Part shown: piece by piece, positions 1 through 9,950 of the stretch
Layout: the number at the start of each line of letters is the position of its first letter
How positions within the stretch are numbered: the stretch's first letter is position 1
Origin: Longitalea luteola
GTDB taxonomy: Bacteria; Bacteroidota; Bacteroidia; Chitinophagales; Chitinophagaceae
Reading direction: 5' to 3'
Assembly (NCBI RefSeq): GCF_017356035.1
Contig: NZ_JAFIQX010000015.1
Coordinates: 92,353 to 156,352, forward strand
DNA: 64,000 nt
The notes under the pieces: model-generated
Database searches by the model: none
What the model was told of the DNA's origin: nothing
The model's input: only the letters and a program-made list of their open reading frames with translations
Program-made: the position numbers and the translations under genes

Positions 1-1741
1 ATCCGCAATTTTGAATATCATTATCCTTTATCCAGGCATCGCGACTGTACAAACCATTCGTCCAGGATGCCGCTTCATTATAGAAAGCAACAGCGGGCGA
101 AGAACAGCGGTAATACCGGTTGTTGCTCACCATACCTTTGGCCGAACGGATGATCGATCCCCGCCCTCGTATGGTGAAGAGGTTATCGTGGATCATGAAT
201 TTTTCATTGCGCAGGGTTACATTGAACAATTGCACATTCTGCTGCAGATCCGACAAGCCGATGTCGGTCATGGCGGCATAATCGGCAGCCGGTATGGCCG
301 GCGAAAAATTGATCCGGTAATTACCACTACTAAAGATCACTGTATCTACCACATAAGCTGGCTCAGATACAAAGCCGGTTTTAGGAATATACAATTTGAA
401 CGTATGACCTTTTGCCAGGTTCATAAAGTCGGGCTTCACCGTTACACTGGTGGTGCTGTTCTTCGTCATTATGAACATGCCCTTGTTATACAGGGCTACG
501 CCATCATCGGCATTGCCTACAAAAGAGCAGTTCTCTATCCATGGTCCGATCAGGTTGGCGCGGCAATGCACACCATCCGCATTGGCAGATACATACCGTG
601 TGGTATCTTTCAAAGCAGACTGGCAGTTCAACACTTTCATTTCACTGCCTTCATAGGAATAATAACATCCGATCGGACTGGCGTAATTGATGATGCTGTC
701 GCAGGTGATGTCAACGCAATTGTAGGTGCTGATGAATGAGCCCACATTGTCGCGGGCAACGATGGCCAGGATATCTCCAATAGCAAAATACTGGCCGGAG
801 GTTGAGCCCGGATGCACAATATGGTACTGGTATGGATCTATATCAAACAAGGGCGTTACATCATCGGCGCTCAGGCCAAACACATTGCGCGGCACTTTCT
901 TTAAACTGCCCCGGTTATTTGGATCGAGTAAAAAAGCCCATGACCAGTGATCCGTAAAAGATGGATTGTTAAAGATAGCAGGATAATAAGCATTGGTTTG
1001 TCCGGCCACCTGCCGCAGCCGTACCCGCACATCGAGTGTGGTGGGATTTGAATGGTTAACGTCAATAACGTCGAGCAACGCATGCGGCAGTGGATCCCAG
1101 TCGACTTTCAATTGCCGGATGGCTACGCGGCTTGAGTTACGCAGCTTCATAAAGCCCACATGCGGGTGATTGCGAATGATGATGTTGGCATTATTGCCTT
1201 CAATGATAAGATCGTTGACATTGGCCGTATCGATGGCGAATAGTCCGCTAAAACCCGTATCGAAAGTGTAAGTAGCGCTGGCCAATCTTAGAACAGCAGG
1301 GGTATTGCTGATGGCCTTGCGCAGGGTATCTTTAAATGCTTTCAGGGATGCGCCTGCAGGAATGGTATACACCCTTGGCGGCGCCGCGACGATATAGGTA
1401 AACCGCGATGACCAGGCGCTGCTATCGGTAGCGGTCGTATCGCGCGCCCGCACCCGCCAGTACACTTTACCTGCCGGTAAGATCTTAACCGGTACAAAGC
1501 GGGTGATGTATAGATCCTGGCGGCTGGTAAGGAGTTGGGTGAAGCCGGTATCAGTCGCCACCTGGATCTCATAACTGTAAGCACCTGCGACGGTTGACCA
1601 GGAGAAACCGGGATTGCGCACATAACCGGTGCTGCCATTGCCGGGAGCTAACAGTACCGGTTTATTCAATGCCTGTGTTTGCGAGGCAATGCCCACCTGC
1701 AGCAGGCAGAGCATGATAAGGAATGGTTTGTTTTTTTTCAT
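1..1741 (-). CDS. Secreted Fn3 plus right-handed beta-helix protein (3' end off window)
   Basis: The frame is open from the window edge to an ATG at 1741, so about 580 residues are visible and the C-terminus is missing. The N-terminus (MKKNKPFLIM...) is a signal peptide. Residues of about 25-110 resemble a fibronectin type III domain (NPGFSWSTV, YSYEIQVAT, VYWRVRARD). The rest has the short repeated strands and Asn-rich turns of a parallel beta-helix (IIEGNNANIIIRN, VFGLSADDV, IENCSFVGNADDGVALYN), a fold common in polysaccharide lyases and GH28-type enzymes. No catalytic residues can be assigned. An in-frame ATG 33 bases upstream (1774) would spoil the signal peptide, so 1741 is preferred. 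It lies downstream of the other SUS-locus genes on the same strand, which suggests a glycan-degrading or glycan-binding role. This is inference. Confidence 0.75.
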   Translation of the reverse strand, partial: MKKNKPFLIMLCLLQVGIASQTQALNKPVLLAPGNGSTGYVRNPGFSWSTVAGAYSYEIQVATDTGFTQLLTSRQDLYITRFVPVKILPAGKVYWRVRARDTTATDSSAWSSRFTYIVAAPPRVYTIPAGASLKAFKDTLRKAISNTPAVLRLASATYTFDTGFSGLFAIDTANVNDLIIEGNNANIIIRNHPHVGFMKLRNSSRVAIRQLKVDWDPLPHALLDVIDVNHSNPTTLDVRVRLRQVAGQTNAYYPAIFNNPSFTDHWSWAFLLDPNNRGSLKKVPRNVFGLSADDVTPLFDIDPYQYHIVHPGSTSGQYFAIGDILAIVARDNVGSFISTYNCVDITCDSIINYASPIGCYYSYEGSEMKVLNCQSALKDTTRYVSANADGVHCRANLIGPWIENCSFVGNADDGVALYNKGMFIMTKNSTTSVTVKPDFMNLAKGHTFKLYIPKTGFVSEPAYVVDTVIFSSGNYRINFSPAIPAADYAAMTDIGLSDLQQNVQLFNVTLRNEKFMIHDNLFTIRGRGSIIRSAKGMVSNNRYYRCSSPAVAFYNEAASWTNGLYSRDAWIKDNDIQNCG

Positions 1742-1876
1742 TATGAAGCAATGTTTGATGGCTGCATTGAACATATATGTGCCAAACCTTCAAAGTGTGG
1801 CATACCCCGGTACGCATGTGACCCATGGTTATTTATTAAGACCTGTAAGGTGCATCACTTGCCGTTGTACTTTTAG

Positions 1877-4800
1877 TTATTCAAAATCGACCGTTACATT
1901 TTTTGTTTGTCCGCCCGCTTTTACCTGAACTGTACACTGCAACGGTTTTCCCGCCTCCAGCTTATAAAACGACCATTCATACGGATATTCGTTTTGCGTT
2001 ACTGTTTTGTCCCCGCAGGAAACGGTAATGGCTGCATCCGGCAGGGGTGATGTTTCCAGGTAACCGTAGATCGAATCCCAACCAAAGGGTGACCTGATCC
2101 TGAACACATAACATTTGCCCCAGGGCAAACCAAGATCGATCACTTTCATGCCGTTCTCTACAGGCGTAATTGTCGCCTCGATATTTTTTTTGTTCAATGG
2201 GAAAGACAATGCGGCAAAACCCTTTGCTTCGAGAGCAACGTTGAGCTGCCTGTTGTTCAGCGCCGCCTGTCGCTTGCGGCCAGTGCTTCCATACAAACCG
2301 GCTGTTGACCTGTCGTTTACCGGTATGGCTGCGCCCAGTTGAACAGCTGCCTGCAGGGTCGTATCAGCTTCGTTCATTAACAGGATCCAGAACCGGTTGT
2401 CCGAAATGGCCGTTACGTAATTCACTTGCGGAGTATTGATGGTAACCAGTCCCTTCTTCATCCATAACCGTACGCCTGAATCATCATACACCGTGCCCTG
2501 GCCGCCACCGAAAATGCGATTGTTGAACCACACAAAACCATCCTGTTTGCCATGGGGAAAATGCACTTTCCCGTTCGAACGCTGGATGGCTTCGGTGATC
2601 ACATAGTCCAGCGTAAATGCCAAATGAGGAGGAATATGATGATAGTAGATAGAACTTACATCGGGTCCTTTATATGGGAAATCAGGCTGCATGGTAATAT
2701 CGGTAAAACCGGAAGCATAATAACCCGGATAATTGGTAAAGCGGCCGATCACGGCATTGCGCGCATACGTATGGAAGATGGTGCGATGCGTATGATCGAA
2801 CAACCGGAGCAAATGAGGCGCCCAGCTGCTCATGAAAACAGGCCGCACCGTTTTGCCGGCATCGAAATAGGTAAAGGGTTGTTCAAAGCCCAATCCAACC
2901 GGTGATACGTCGGATTGCGGCAGCTTTTTTTCAGGCGCATCTCCTTTGGTACGTGGAAAACCCAGGCGGTATTTTTTGTCGCCCTTCCACCACATGGTGG
3001 TGTTACCTTCAAACTGCCCACCGGGATGGATCGTTTGGAGCGTATCTTTTACCAATGGGAAAGAGCGGATGCCCGCCAGCGTTTGAAAAGCGGATGTTTC
3101 AGCCGCTTTCAACCAATGCGGTTCTTTGGTTTCGTCGTACAGATCGATCAGGTCCCACCAATATGCATAAAAGGCCGCATTATAAAAAGGCATACGCGAC
3201 AAAGGTTTGGTGAGTTTGCCGTATACCTGTGCTTTAATGTATGCATTGGCGCTTGCTTTGGCGGTGTTCAACCATTTCTCTTCTTTGGTCAGTCGCCAGG
3301 CAGCGAGTTGCTGCGTGTAATCGGGCACTTCTACCGAATATCCTCTGGCATTACGAATGGCGCCATCGGGTAAGGCGATCTCCTCGAGCCAGGGATTCGC
3401 TTCGCCCAGGAACTGGTACAGGCCTTCAAAATAGTTGGTGGTGAACTGGGAACCAAACGGACTTAACCGCAACGATCTGCTATCACTGTTGAAGGTGGTT
3501 CCCGATACCGCTTTTGCCCAGCGAAATCCACTGCGCGACAGGGTATATTCAATGGTTGGTAATGCGCGTTTAATATAGAAGTCCTCGTCGCGGCCCAACA
3601 CAGCTGCTGATACCAGGGTCAGCGGCGATGATTGTACCACGGTTGGTACTACGGCCGGATTAGCCTCAATATCATAGAATCCTTTCAATGGAGCGCTCCA
3701 ACCGGCAGCCGAATCATTTCTGATCAGATCGACCATATTGAATGCGGCTTCGGTCAACGAAGTTCCTTTTTGTGAGCGGTAATCTTTTACGGTGTAAATG
3801 CTGTCTGAAATATATTCGAGCGCATCATTCCAGTTACCGGTCGTAGCGCCTATGACAAATTCTTTTTGCACGGTGGCCCCTGCTTCCAGTTTCGAACCAT
3901 CTAAGCCCAGTACCGGTGCAAAGGCTACCGGCTGCACCTGGTTCATCTCATTTTTAACGGCAAAACCCATGGGACTGCTGTAAGCACTTCCCCACTCGAG
4001 CGGAAAGTTTTGTGCAGCGCCGCTGGCAAAGCTCGTCCACAAACCCTGGGCAGTTTTGGTTTCCACAATGGCCAGCGGTTGCGGCATCATGCCGGAAGGA
4101 AGCAGTATGGGTTGAGGCGATAACCGCTGGTACTGGAACATGGGCGGCAATTGGATATTGGTAACACTGTCGGGCACACTACCCTGAAAAGCGGCGACAC
4201 CCAGGCTGTAATACCCGTTGTGCACAGGTGTCAACTGAAGCGTTATTCCTATGTGCCTGTTGTTTGGTGCCAACCGCCATTTTCCTTTTACGATGCGCTT
4301 TCCTTCCACCGCGTATTCCACTTCAATGGTAGTATTATCTACCTGTTTGGCAGTTACCGGGATCGCCTGTTTCAAAACGCCGGCCATAAATGGGTTCATG
4401 GCGTTATCGGGTTCCAGTAAGCGATATTGTTTTCCCTGGTGGGTAAAATGCGTAAATCCGTGGGAGCCGTTCCAGGAAAGAAAGAAATTGCCAAAGCCGG
4501 GTTGCGGATTATCTGCCTGTATAACATATACTTTATGATCCTCGTGCAAGGGATCTATACTGAGCCAGCGGTTCTTTTGTTTGATCTCCGTTTTTACCGC
4601 CAGTCGTTGTTCACCGCCTTTTACCGGTACAAAACGCAGTCGTATGTAGTTATTGGAGATGGCAGCTACCGGTGCCGCTGCGAGGTCTACCGTTACCGCC
4701 GGCGCCAGCGTCGGATATTGTACTGCTGTCGCTTTTTGCGGAATGGGTTTGGCTTTATGTGCGGCCAGGGCAGTCAGGGCCTGGTTGTTTGGATCATCAC

Positions 4801-5263
4801 CGGCCTGGGTGAGCAAGACTGCATCGCAACGGGCAAAATTGCCTCTGCTATCGATCAACCTGATCACCGCTTCGCCAGCGGGTAATTGCACCTGCCCAAC
4901 TTTTTCCCAATAATACCCTTCTTTACCGTGTTTGCCTGATTCTTCCATGGTCTGTTCATTCACCTGCAACTGGCATAACCGGGTTCCCGGTCTGTTGCCG
5001 GCATAATCAGCTGAGCGTGTCCATACCGCATAATTTCCGGCCTGCCGGATGCTTACCACCGTGAGTGCGTCGGCTGCTTTGCTTTTGCCGCCGGCCATTA
5101 CGCGTAATATCCGCTCGCCGGAAACGGCTTTGCCTGCATGCTCCACCACCCAGCCGCCTTTGAATTGAAAATCTTCCGCTTCCAGCAGGTAGGATTGTTG
5201 GGCCTTGCTGTGAATACAGATCAACAGCATTATCACGATGTAGGACCTTCGGATGAATAACAT
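1877..5263 (-). CDS. Large secreted protein with N-terminal CBM-like domain, unknown activity
   Basis: This protein of 1128 residues has a signal peptide (residues 1-21, ending CIHSKAQ). Residues 22-150 begin YLLEAEDFQFKGGW and look like a galactose-binding, CBM6/35-type or golvesin-like domain. Residues of about 190-480 are beta-rich. About 490-800 is helical, with repeated aromatic patches (LKGFYDIEANP, FYNAAFYAYWWDL), as in alpha/alpha-toroid glycan enzymes. The C-terminus is again beta-rich. The C-terminal third aligns by eye with the neighbouring 876-residue protein (5464-8094): both have a conserved His-His patch (YYHHIPPH and YPHHAWW), a GKV-FP segment and a WILLMN/WLLLLN strand. This suggests an ancient duplication. 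I do not recognise a CAZy family. A polysaccharide lyase or hydrolase is plausible from fold impression and SUS-locus context only. Confidence 0.85.
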   Translation of the reverse strand: MLFIRRSYIVIMLLICIHSKAQQSYLLEAEDFQFKGGWVVEHAGKAVSGERILRVMAGGKSKAADALTVVSIRQAGNYAVWTRSADYAGNRPGTRLCQLQVNEQTMEESGKHGKEGYYWEKVGQVQLPAGEAVIRLIDSRGNFARCDAVLLTQAGDDPNNQALTALAAHKAKPIPQKATAVQYPTLAPAVTVDLAAAPVAAISNNYIRLRFVPVKGGEQRLAVKTEIKQKNRWLSIDPLHEDHKVYVIQADNPQPGFGNFFLSWNGSHGFTHFTHQGKQYRLLEPDNAMNPFMAGVLKQAIPVTAKQVDNTTIEVEYAVEGKRIVKGKWRLAPNNRHIGITLQLTPVHNGYYSLGVAAFQGSVPDSVTNIQLPPMFQYQRLSPQPILLPSGMMPQPLAIVETKTAQGLWTSFASGAAQNFPLEWGSAYSSPMGFAVKNEMNQVQPVAFAPVLGLDGSKLEAGATVQKEFVIGATTGNWNDALEYISDSIYTVKDYRSQKGTSLTEAAFNMVDLIRNDSAAGWSAPLKGFYDIEANPAVVPTVVQSSPLTLVSAAVLGRDEDFYIKRALPTIEYTLSRSGFRWAKAVSGTTFNSDSRSLRLSPFGSQFTTNYFEGLYQFLGEANPWLEEIALPDGAIRNARGYSVEVPDYTQQLAAWRLTKEEKWLNTAKASANAYIKAQVYGKLTKPLSRMPFYNAAFYAYWWDLIDLYDETKEPHWLKAAETSAFQTLAGIRSFPLVKDTLQTIHPGGQFEGNTTMWWKGDKKYRLGFPRTKGDAPEKKLPQSDVSPVGLGFEQPFTYFDAGKTVRPVFMSSWAPHLLRLFDHTHRTIFHTYARNAVIGRFTNYPGYYASGFTDITMQPDFPYKGPDVSSIYYHHIPPHLAFTLDYVITEAIQRSNGKVHFPHGKQDGFVWFNNRIFGGGQGTVYDDSGVRLWMKKGLVTINTPQVNYVTAISDNRFWILLMNEADTTLQAAVQLGAAIPVNDRSTAGLYGSTGRKRQAALNNRQLNVALEAKGFAALSFPLNKKNIEATITPVENGMKVIDLGLPWGKCYVFRIRSPFGWDSIYGYLETSPLPDAAITVSCGDKTVTQNEYPYEWSFYKLEAGKPLQCTVQVKAGGQTKNVTVDFE

Positions 5264-5293
5264 AGCACTATTTGTTTAGGGTGAACGGCTAAT

Positions 5294-5355
5294 GGCAAAC
5301 GTGAAACGGCAAACGGCAAAACCAATTGGCAATCGGCAATTGACAATTGACAAAC
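5294..5355. repeat. Degenerate 7-bp tandem repeat, GGCAATT/GGCAAAC type
   Basis: Nine head-to-tail units, mostly 7 bp, fill this gap: GGCAAAC, GTGAAAC, GGCAAAC, GGCAAAA, CCAATT, GGCAATC, GGCAATT, GACAATT, GACAAAC. The gap lies between two minus-strand genes. Positions 5321-5340 (ACCAATTGGCAATCGGCAAT) recur exactly at 31240-31259. Confidence 0.85.
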
Positions 5356-5414
5356 CTGATCTTAAAAACTAACTATTATCCGTTTACCTAGTAATTATTA
5401 ACTCAATAACTATA

Positions 5415-5460
5415 AACTGTGAACTGTGAACTTTGAACTTTGAACTTTAAACTTTGAACT
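5415..5460. repeat. 7-bp tandem repeat, AACTTTG type
   Basis: Six and a half units with a period of exactly 7: AACTGTG twice, AACTTTG twice, AACTTTA, AACTTTG, AACT. The block ends three bases before the stop codon of the gene at 5464-8094, so it begins its 3' untranslated region. Confidence 0.9.
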
Positions 5461-5463
5461 AAT

Positions 5464-8094
5464 TTATTCGTAATCTATCTCGATCACCCGTACGCCATAA
5501 GCCGGTATATGAACCTGCCAGTTATTGCCAACGTTCAACACCTGCGGTTTACCAGTAGTATCTTTGCTTACAACTTTCTTCGCCGTGATCGTTTTATTAT
5601 TGATCACTTTGCTATAATCTATTGTCAGGGACGTTTGCAATGGCTCATCGTCGTTGTTCAATAACAGCAGCCAAAGCTTTTTCCGGTCGCTATTAATAGC
5701 GGCAAAATGATCGAGGTAAGCGCTTGATGCAGTTAACAGCCCGCGTTGCAGGTATAAGTTTGCAGTGTTACCAAATACAGTGCCGGCAGCAAACGCATAA
5801 GTTTGATGAGGCCCTACTTTGGGCGTGATAAAACCACGAGGAAAACTGACCTTACCTGCTGTGCGCAGCGATACTTCCGACAACAGGTAATCGGTGATCC
5901 AGCCGATCTGCCACCAGGCATGATGCGGGTAAGGACCGGCGCCGTTATCCATTACATCCCAGTAATAGGAAGCCACGCTGGTTTTCGGATCAACAAAAGC
6001 ATCACGACCCAGGGCAGCCGCTCTTGCCATAGTTAGGAAGAGCGAATCCTGCGTGAGCGAGTACATTCTTATAAACAACCCAGCATGACTTGCCAGCAGG
6101 ATCGGACCGCGATGATTGGCAGAACCCATGCTGCCGCCATGTTCAAAACTCAATCCCACCTGACTGATCTCCCAGTCGTGCCTTACTTTTCCTTTTACGA
6201 GTTTAACTTCCCGGGTAGGTATGGGATGGGTGTAAACAGATGTTGTGTACAACTTTGCTGTGTGCACAGCCGCCTGCAGGTATTTTTTTTCTTTTGTTAT
6301 TTCATACAGGTCGAGTAATGCCTGTGCACTTTGGCCGGTGGCAAAATCAGGTGCAAACCGCGTGTCGCCACATACACCGGTAAAATGGCCTTTGTTAACT
6401 GCATGGGTAATGTACCAGTCGGCCCCCTTGCGGGCTGCTGTCAAATACTTTTTATCATGCAATAATTTATAAGCGATCACCAGTCCATAAAAAGTAGGCC
6501 GCAGGTCTTCGATATCGGTAAATAACGGTTTTTGCGTTTCGTGGTCATAGGCTACGGCCCATTGGCCGTTTGCGTTCATCCAGGCCAGCAGTTTATCGGC
6601 GGCCAGCTGCAATTCTTTTTTCAGGGCGCTGTCATGCGGATTGAACAAAAGCACATTGCCGATATCCATCAGCATGTAATAGGTGGTTCCAATGGGTTCC
6701 ACATAAGGGCCCCACTCTTCTGTGAACTTTTTACTTTGGGTAAGATAGTATTGCCCCGCGGCAGCTCCATGAAAGAAACCGGCCGTTGTATCCTGTTGGG
6801 CTAATTTGAAGTTGCGTACATAAGGCAGGCGGGTTTGCTTCAATATGCTGTCATGAGTAATGTTTGCGAGCATCCACATAGCGCCATAATCGGCGTTTTT
6901 GACGGCGTCTTTCTGTGCACCATATACGCCGCCTAGATATTGCTGGGCGCCGATGGCTAATCCGCGGTATTGTTCCACTTTCCATTTAGAGGTACTGTCG
7001 TCTACAACGTACTGTTGCATGGCCAGGATGCGATCAGTCAGCGACTGGCTGGTTTGCTTCAGGGCCAGAAAATCTTTCAGGTGGTAAATATCGTTCACAG
7101 CATGTTTATACACCGTATACCAATCCGCCGCCTGAACGCAATACCGGAAATTGAATTGAACACTATCCCCTTTCTGGAGGAAAGACCCTTTTTGGCCTAG
7201 CACCGGGTGCCAGGCAACCGGAGTTAACCGGGCGCGGCGGTCCATAACAGACAGGCCAAGGTGCCAGTCGGCCTGGGTTTTATTATCTTTTGCCCAGGGA
7301 TCACGGCTGGTTCCCGGCGCCGGTATCACGGCTATCGTTATGCCTTTTTTATTGGAAACCAGGGGTGATAAAGTAGCGGCAGTTCTATCATGCGTTACTA
7401 CCGGTTTGGCGGGAATACCCTGGCCGTAAGCATAGGCTTTGATAAAATCGTTTTGTATAGCATTTCCCTGGAAATGGCCGGGCACCATACCCCAGGACAA
7501 CTCACCGTTGGGAACAATAGCCAGCGAAGGCGAGGCAATGGAATAATAGCCGTCCTGTTTAGCGGTCAATGTAATTTGAACCAGGATATCTGTTTCATAA
7601 CGGGCATCCATTTGCCACACCGCTTTGATGACAGCCTGTTTTTCTTCCTGGGTGAATTGAACAATGCTGTCTGCAGCAGTCACCTGCGCCGGGTAAAAAG
7701 CGATGGCTTCGCCGGCGGTATTCATTGCTACGGGTTGAACCGCTTCCTTCCATACAGGAATAATGTAACGGTATTGCGGTTCGGGAAATACCGGCGGCTG
7801 TCGCTGTTCATTGTAAATGGTTAACGGTGTTGTATCGGGCTTTTGTGCAGCATACAGTACCGTGTATTCACCGCTTGTTCCGGCCACCGGGATCCATTCA
7901 TTGTTCCTGCGTACAGATAATTGTTTCAACTGCCAGCCACCGGCTTGTTTATGCCAGGATAATTGTAGCCGGCCCGATCTCAACTGGATGGTATTGGATG
8001 CAGCTGCTTGCGCCTGCATGCTGCATGGCATCAGCAAAGCGCAGCCGATAATAAACACCCAGGCGGTAATACTATGTTTTTTGTGAGTTCGCAT
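5464..8094 (-). CDS. Secreted alpha/alpha-toroid-like protein of unknown activity
   Basis: This protein of 876 residues has a signal peptide (about residues 1-30, ending PCSMQAQA). It starts with a beta-rich region (about 30-330), then a mainly helical region (about 340-720) with repeated Trp/Tyr/Gly motifs (YGAMWMLANI, YYLTQSKKFTEEW, WYITHAVNKGHF), then a C-terminal beta domain ending VRVIEIDYE. This order, sandwich then toroid then sandwich, is usual in polysaccharide lyases and several glycoside hydrolases. The segment YPHHAWWQIGWITDYLL and the following strands match the 1128-residue neighbour, so the two are distant paralogues. Its start lies 13 bases beyond the stop of the symporter gene, consistent with one operon. 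The substrate is unknown. Confidence 0.87.
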   Translation of the reverse strand: MRTHKKHSITAWVFIIGCALLMPCSMQAQAAASNTIQLRSGRLQLSWHKQAGGWQLKQLSVRRNNEWIPVAGTSGEYTVLYAAQKPDTTPLTIYNEQRQPPVFPEPQYRYIIPVWKEAVQPVAMNTAGEAIAFYPAQVTAADSIVQFTQEEKQAVIKAVWQMDARYETDILVQITLTAKQDGYYSIASPSLAIVPNGELSWGMVPGHFQGNAIQNDFIKAYAYGQGIPAKPVVTHDRTAATLSPLVSNKKGITIAVIPAPGTSRDPWAKDNKTQADWHLGLSVMDRRARLTPVAWHPVLGQKGSFLQKGDSVQFNFRYCVQAADWYTVYKHAVNDIYHLKDFLALKQTSQSLTDRILAMQQYVVDDSTSKWKVEQYRGLAIGAQQYLGGVYGAQKDAVKNADYGAMWMLANITHDSILKQTRLPYVRNFKLAQQDTTAGFFHGAAAGQYYLTQSKKFTEEWGPYVEPIGTTYYMLMDIGNVLLFNPHDSALKKELQLAADKLLAWMNANGQWAVAYDHETQKPLFTDIEDLRPTFYGLVIAYKLLHDKKYLTAARKGADWYITHAVNKGHFTGVCGDTRFAPDFATGQSAQALLDLYEITKEKKYLQAAVHTAKLYTTSVYTHPIPTREVKLVKGKVRHDWEISQVGLSFEHGGSMGSANHRGPILLASHAGLFIRMYSLTQDSLFLTMARAAALGRDAFVDPKTSVASYYWDVMDNGAGPYPHHAWWQIGWITDYLLSEVSLRTAGKVSFPRGFITPKVGPHQTYAFAAGTVFGNTANLYLQRGLLTASSAYLDHFAAINSDRKKLWLLLLNNDDEPLQTSLTIDYSKVINNKTITAKKVVSKDTTGKPQVLNVGNNWQVHIPAYGVRVIEIDYE

Positions 8095-8107
8095 TGTAAA
8101 ATATTGT

Positions 8108-9829
8108 TCAAACGTCTTCCACCATTGCAGGCGTTTTAGTCAGATTGGTTTCCGGCATCATTTTCAATTTATTCGATGCCCTGAACGGGATCAGCGCAGA
8201 AACCAGGATAACCGCGGCTATGACCATCACGATCTTTCCGCCCGATGCCGTCAACACACTCAGCACAAACAATAACAGGGCAATAAAGGCCAGTGAAAAT
8301 GCGATCACGCGCAAACCGAACCTGTTCTGCCGTTTGATCTTTTTTTCTTCTTCAACGCCAGCCTGCAAAGCTTCCTGTTTTCGCTGGGCGCGTTGTTGTT
8401 TAAAACGCAGATACTGATCGGAAGTGATCCCCCTGTACCAGGCATACCATTCATACAATGCCAGCATAACAAAGGGCAGCCCCACCCCTATCAGCATTTC
8501 TGCTCCGCGGCTTAATTTAGATCCGATGGTAAGCGGCAGCAACATTTTAAATACCAGGTTCACGGCCAGTGACAGCAGTGTTACCAACATGGTGGTTTTG
8601 CCCGACAGTCTTTTCGAAAACAAGGCCCAGATCGGCGGCGCCAACAACGGACCGCCGGTTACAGCGCCAATGCTTAAAGTAAATTCAACAATACCACCGA
8701 TGTAAGGAACGATCAATGCAATGCCGATCATGCCCAGCCCAAAGAACCACGAAGAGATCCGCGCTACGCGTATCAGTTTCCTGTCTGATGCATTGGGGTT
8801 GATATTGGTCTTGTAAATATCATTGGTAAAAACCGCCGACACCACGTTCAGCGCCGTATTGGCGGAGGCAGAAGTAGAGAAATACATGCCGGTAAGGATC
8901 AATCCCATTAACCCGGCGGGCAATACATGCTTACAGATCATCAGATAAGCATTCTCCGTATCGAGCCCGGTTAAAGACGGATTAATGGTCTTGTACACCA
9001 TCGGCGGCAGCATCCATAAGATCGGACTGATGATATACAATCCGGCAAAGAGATAGGCCACTTTGGAGGCAGACTTTGGGGTATCAACGCTGGTATAGCG
9101 TTGAACAAATGTCCAGTTGCCGCCAATATAAAAGATATGATAGAGCGCAAAGGCCAGGATAAAACCCCAGGTATATTCGCCATTCACGATATTGAAAAAA
9201 TCAGCGGGCGCCTGTTGCAAAAAACTTTCCACGCCATTGGTTGCCTCAAATGCCAGGGGTATAATGATGAGAATAGCCGCGGTAAGAATAACGAACTGCA
9301 GGATGTCGGTAACCATCACGGCCCATAAACCACCCACTGCCGTATAGGCGATCATAAACAATCCAAGCACAACGGTTGCCGGTATCAATGGAAATCCCAA
9401 CGATGAGGCTACGAGCTTCGACACAGAATACAATACCGAGCCTTTGATAAACAGGGACACCAGCATGAAGATATAGATATACGTCTTCTGCACCTTCTCG
9501 CCCAGGCGCTCCCTAATAAATTCAGCAGCGGTAAGATTGCCGGTAGCTTTCCATTTAGGCGCCAGGTACAGACCGGTGATCAAACCTCCGATACACATCG
9601 TCCATTGAATGGTAATAGCCACCCAGCCATGCTGATAGGCAATAGATCCCCAGGCCACAAAAGTTCCGGCAGAAAAAAAGCTCATGAAAAGCGAGAGCCC
9701 GCCAATGAACCAGGGCACGGCTTCGCCACCGGCAAAAAATGACTTCAGGTTCCTGCCCGTTCGCGCAAACAGAAAACCGATCAGCATGATAAAGACCGAG
9801 AAAACAATGATGACAGTGGTATCTACCAT
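8108..9829 (-). CDS. Sodium:solute symporter (SSS family)
   Basis: This is a 573-residue membrane protein with about 13 hydrophobic segments. SSS-family marks are FFAGGEAVPWFIGGLSLFMS near residue 40, GGLWAVMVTDILQF near 175, and the stretch TGMYFSTSASANTALNVVS near 320. A cytoplasmic charged loop (RFKQQRAQRKQEALQAG) precedes the last helices. The family couples Na+ influx to uptake of sugars, sialic acid, uronates and similar solutes. Within this SUS-type locus the likely cargo is a monosaccharide or uronate released in the periplasm. An 8-bp tandem repeat lies just upstream of the start codon, and the 876-residue protein follows after 13 bases. Confidence 0.93.
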   Translation of the reverse strand: MVDTTVIIVFSVFIMLIGFLFARTGRNLKSFFAGGEAVPWFIGGLSLFMSFFSAGTFVAWGSIAYQHGWVAITIQWTMCIGGLITGLYLAPKWKATGNLTAAEFIRERLGEKVQKTYIYIFMLVSLFIKGSVLYSVSKLVASSLGFPLIPATVVLGLFMIAYTAVGGLWAVMVTDILQFVILTAAILIIIPLAFEATNGVESFLQQAPADFFNIVNGEYTWGFILAFALYHIFYIGGNWTFVQRYTSVDTPKSASKVAYLFAGLYIISPILWMLPPMVYKTINPSLTGLDTENAYLMICKHVLPAGLMGLILTGMYFSTSASANTALNVVSAVFTNDIYKTNINPNASDRKLIRVARISSWFFGLGMIGIALIVPYIGGIVEFTLSIGAVTGGPLLAPPIWALFSKRLSGKTTMLVTLLSLAVNLVFKMLLPLTIGSKLSRGAEMLIGVGLPFVMLALYEWYAWYRGITSDQYLRFKQQRAQRKQEALQAGVEEEKKIKRQNRFGLRVIAFSLAFIALLLFVLSVLTASGGKIVMVIAAVILVSALIPFRASNKLKMMPETNLTKTPAMVEDV

Positions 9830-9834
9830 AGAAC

Positions 9835-9904
9835 AATGTGCTAATGTGATAATTTGCTAATGTGCTAATTGTAATGTGATAATTCGATAATGTGATAATG
9901 ATAT
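9835..9904. repeat. 8-bp tandem repeat in the leader of the symporter gene
   Basis: Nine units, eight of 8 bp and one of 6 bp, run head to tail: AATGTGCT, AATGTGAT, AATTTGCT, AATGTGCT, AATTGT, AATGTGAT, AATTCGAT, AATGTGAT, AATGATAT. The array ends five bases before the ATG of the symporter gene (minus strand), so it lies in its 5' untranslated region or promoter. Confidence 0.88.
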
Positions 9905-9950
9905 ACAGTTCCGGTAAGTAACGTGACTGCAAAGCAACCTGTGATCTGGC

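Noticed and set aside
11..739. A long open frame on the plus strand, 242 residues
   Set aside because: It is antisense to the beta-helix gene (1-1741 minus), which has a signal peptide and Fn3/beta-helix composition throughout; the plus frame has no domain features.
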